Source: Planctomyces sp. (lineage in GTDB: Bacteria > Planctomycetota > Planctomycetia > Planctomycetales > Planctomycetaceae). From it: a DNA stretch of 64,000 bases. The position numbers were made by a program, and so were the translations under genes. Where the stretch lies: NCBI GenBank assembly GCA_016795105.1, contig JAEUIH010000001.1, positions 176,356-240,355 of the forward strand, given 5' to 3'. Shown one piece after another: positions 63,579 through 64,000 of this stretch; position 1 is the stretch's first letter; the number at the start of each line of letters is the position of its first letter. The notes beneath the pieces were generated by a model that saw only the letters and a program-made list of their open reading frames with translations, was not told where the DNA came from and made no database searches.

Positions 63579-64000
63579 TCACTTTTGTGTCACGGCGGAG
63601 GAGGAAGGAGCCGAGGGATCACTCACTCCTTCAAGTGCTTCGGCGGGTTGTCGGAACGACTGAGCCATCATCATCATTGCTCCAATGACAAGAAATGAGT
63701 CAGCAAGATTGAAGATCGGCCAGTCGAAACTCCCAATGATGAAATGCAGAAAGTCTCGGACCGCCTGAGCTGGTTCTGTTCGATTGGGAAACGCGACGCC
63801 ATGAAGTGCGAGGCGATCGTATAGGTTTCCAAGTGTGCCACCCGTGACCAGGCCGAGAGCGGTGGTGAGCCAGGCACTTTGAGCTGCACCTTTAAAGAAC
63901 AGCCAGTAAACAATCCCGACAAGAGCAATCACGCTCAGAAGCGCAAAGACGGGAGCGAATCCCTGTCCCATTCCCCACAATGCGCCTTCATTCAAGCTGG
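63579..64000 (-). CDS. lspA: signal peptidase II (lipoprotein), 5' end outside window
   Basis: C-terminal ~140 codons of the inner-membrane aspartyl protease that removes lipoprotein signal peptides. Visible are LNEGALWGM (the N-x-GA-G motif), two membrane helices, and both catalytic aspartates in GGTLGNLYDRL and FNLADSFLVIGAMMMM. The frame is open through base 64000. The tail after the last helix (SFRQPAEALEGVSDPSAPSSSAVTQK) is longer than usual and low-complexity. Identification is secure from the two Asp motifs. Confidence 0.95.
   Translation of the reverse strand, partial: SLNEGALWGMGQGFAPVFALLSVIALVGIVYWLFFKGAAQSAWLTTALGLVTGGTLGNLYDRLALHGVAFPNRTEPAQAVRDFLHFIIGSFDWPIFNLADSFLVIGAMMMMAQSFRQPAEALEGVSDPSAPSSSAVTQK

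Overview
The window is chromosomal DNA from a member of the Planctomycetota. The evidence is the density of families characteristic of that phylum: three Tat-exported DUF1501 proteins, a DUF1552 protein, a PSCyt1/DUF1549/DUF1553 cytochrome, a very large DUF1587/1592/1588/1585-type cytochrome, a DUF1080 protein, a Tat-exported Gfo/Idh/MocA oxidoreductase and several PQQ-type beta-propellers. Genus cannot be fixed from the sequence. Both ends cut a gene: the large subunit of glutamate synthase (left, minus strand) and signal peptidase II (right, minus strand). I saw no rRNA or tRNA gene and no transposase.

Layout. 1-3775: gltB and its upstream region. 3776-15000, minus strand: a GntR/FCD regulator, the giant cytochrome, DUF1552, a repeat array, the second cytochrome and DUF1501. 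This looks like one transcription unit for surface or periplasmic proteins. 15384-20600, plus strand: a D-2-hydroxyacid dehydrogenase, a dihydrodipicolinate-synthase-like lyase and an Ldh-type oxidoreductase, which form a small acid or sugar-acid catabolic operon divergent from the regulator, followed by a second DUF1501. 20900-35430: an accessory island of small, mostly plus-strand orphan genes (DUF2314, DUF4419, DUF4303-like with an in-frame stop, DUF1801, Imm17-like, GrpB, DUF3052, two methyltransferase-size or smaller enzymes and many small membrane proteins), separated by non-coding DNA rich in dispersed repeats. 35600-55140: SGNH hydrolase, methyltransferase, two S46 dipeptidyl-peptidases, Gfo/Idh oxidoreductase, a 1649-residue PQQ-repeat protein, a PEP-hydrolase-family protein, a double esterase, uracil-DNA glycosylase, MiaE and a DUF3179-like lipoprotein. 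55500-63564: an unrecognised two-part protein, then a six-gene plus-strand operon (PQQ propeller, DUF1501, TPR-like protein, C45 acyltransferase, DJ-1/PfpI, DUF1080).

The most distinctive non-coding content is a set of at least six dispersed repeat families. Two resemble REP elements. Family A has a GTAG foot and a 7-bp hairpin whose stem changes with compensating base pairs, and it occurs in tandem arrays. Family B has a GTA(C/G) foot plus the CATCACG/CGTGATG hairpin and is usually found as inverted pairs. A third is a ~250-bp element present in two full and one partial copy. These repeats sit directly at gene ends and in two places supply the stop codon. The most testable protein-level observations are the two S46 peptidases with complementary specificity residues, the in-frame UGA in the DUF4303-like gene, and the unrecognised 488-residue protein at 55501.
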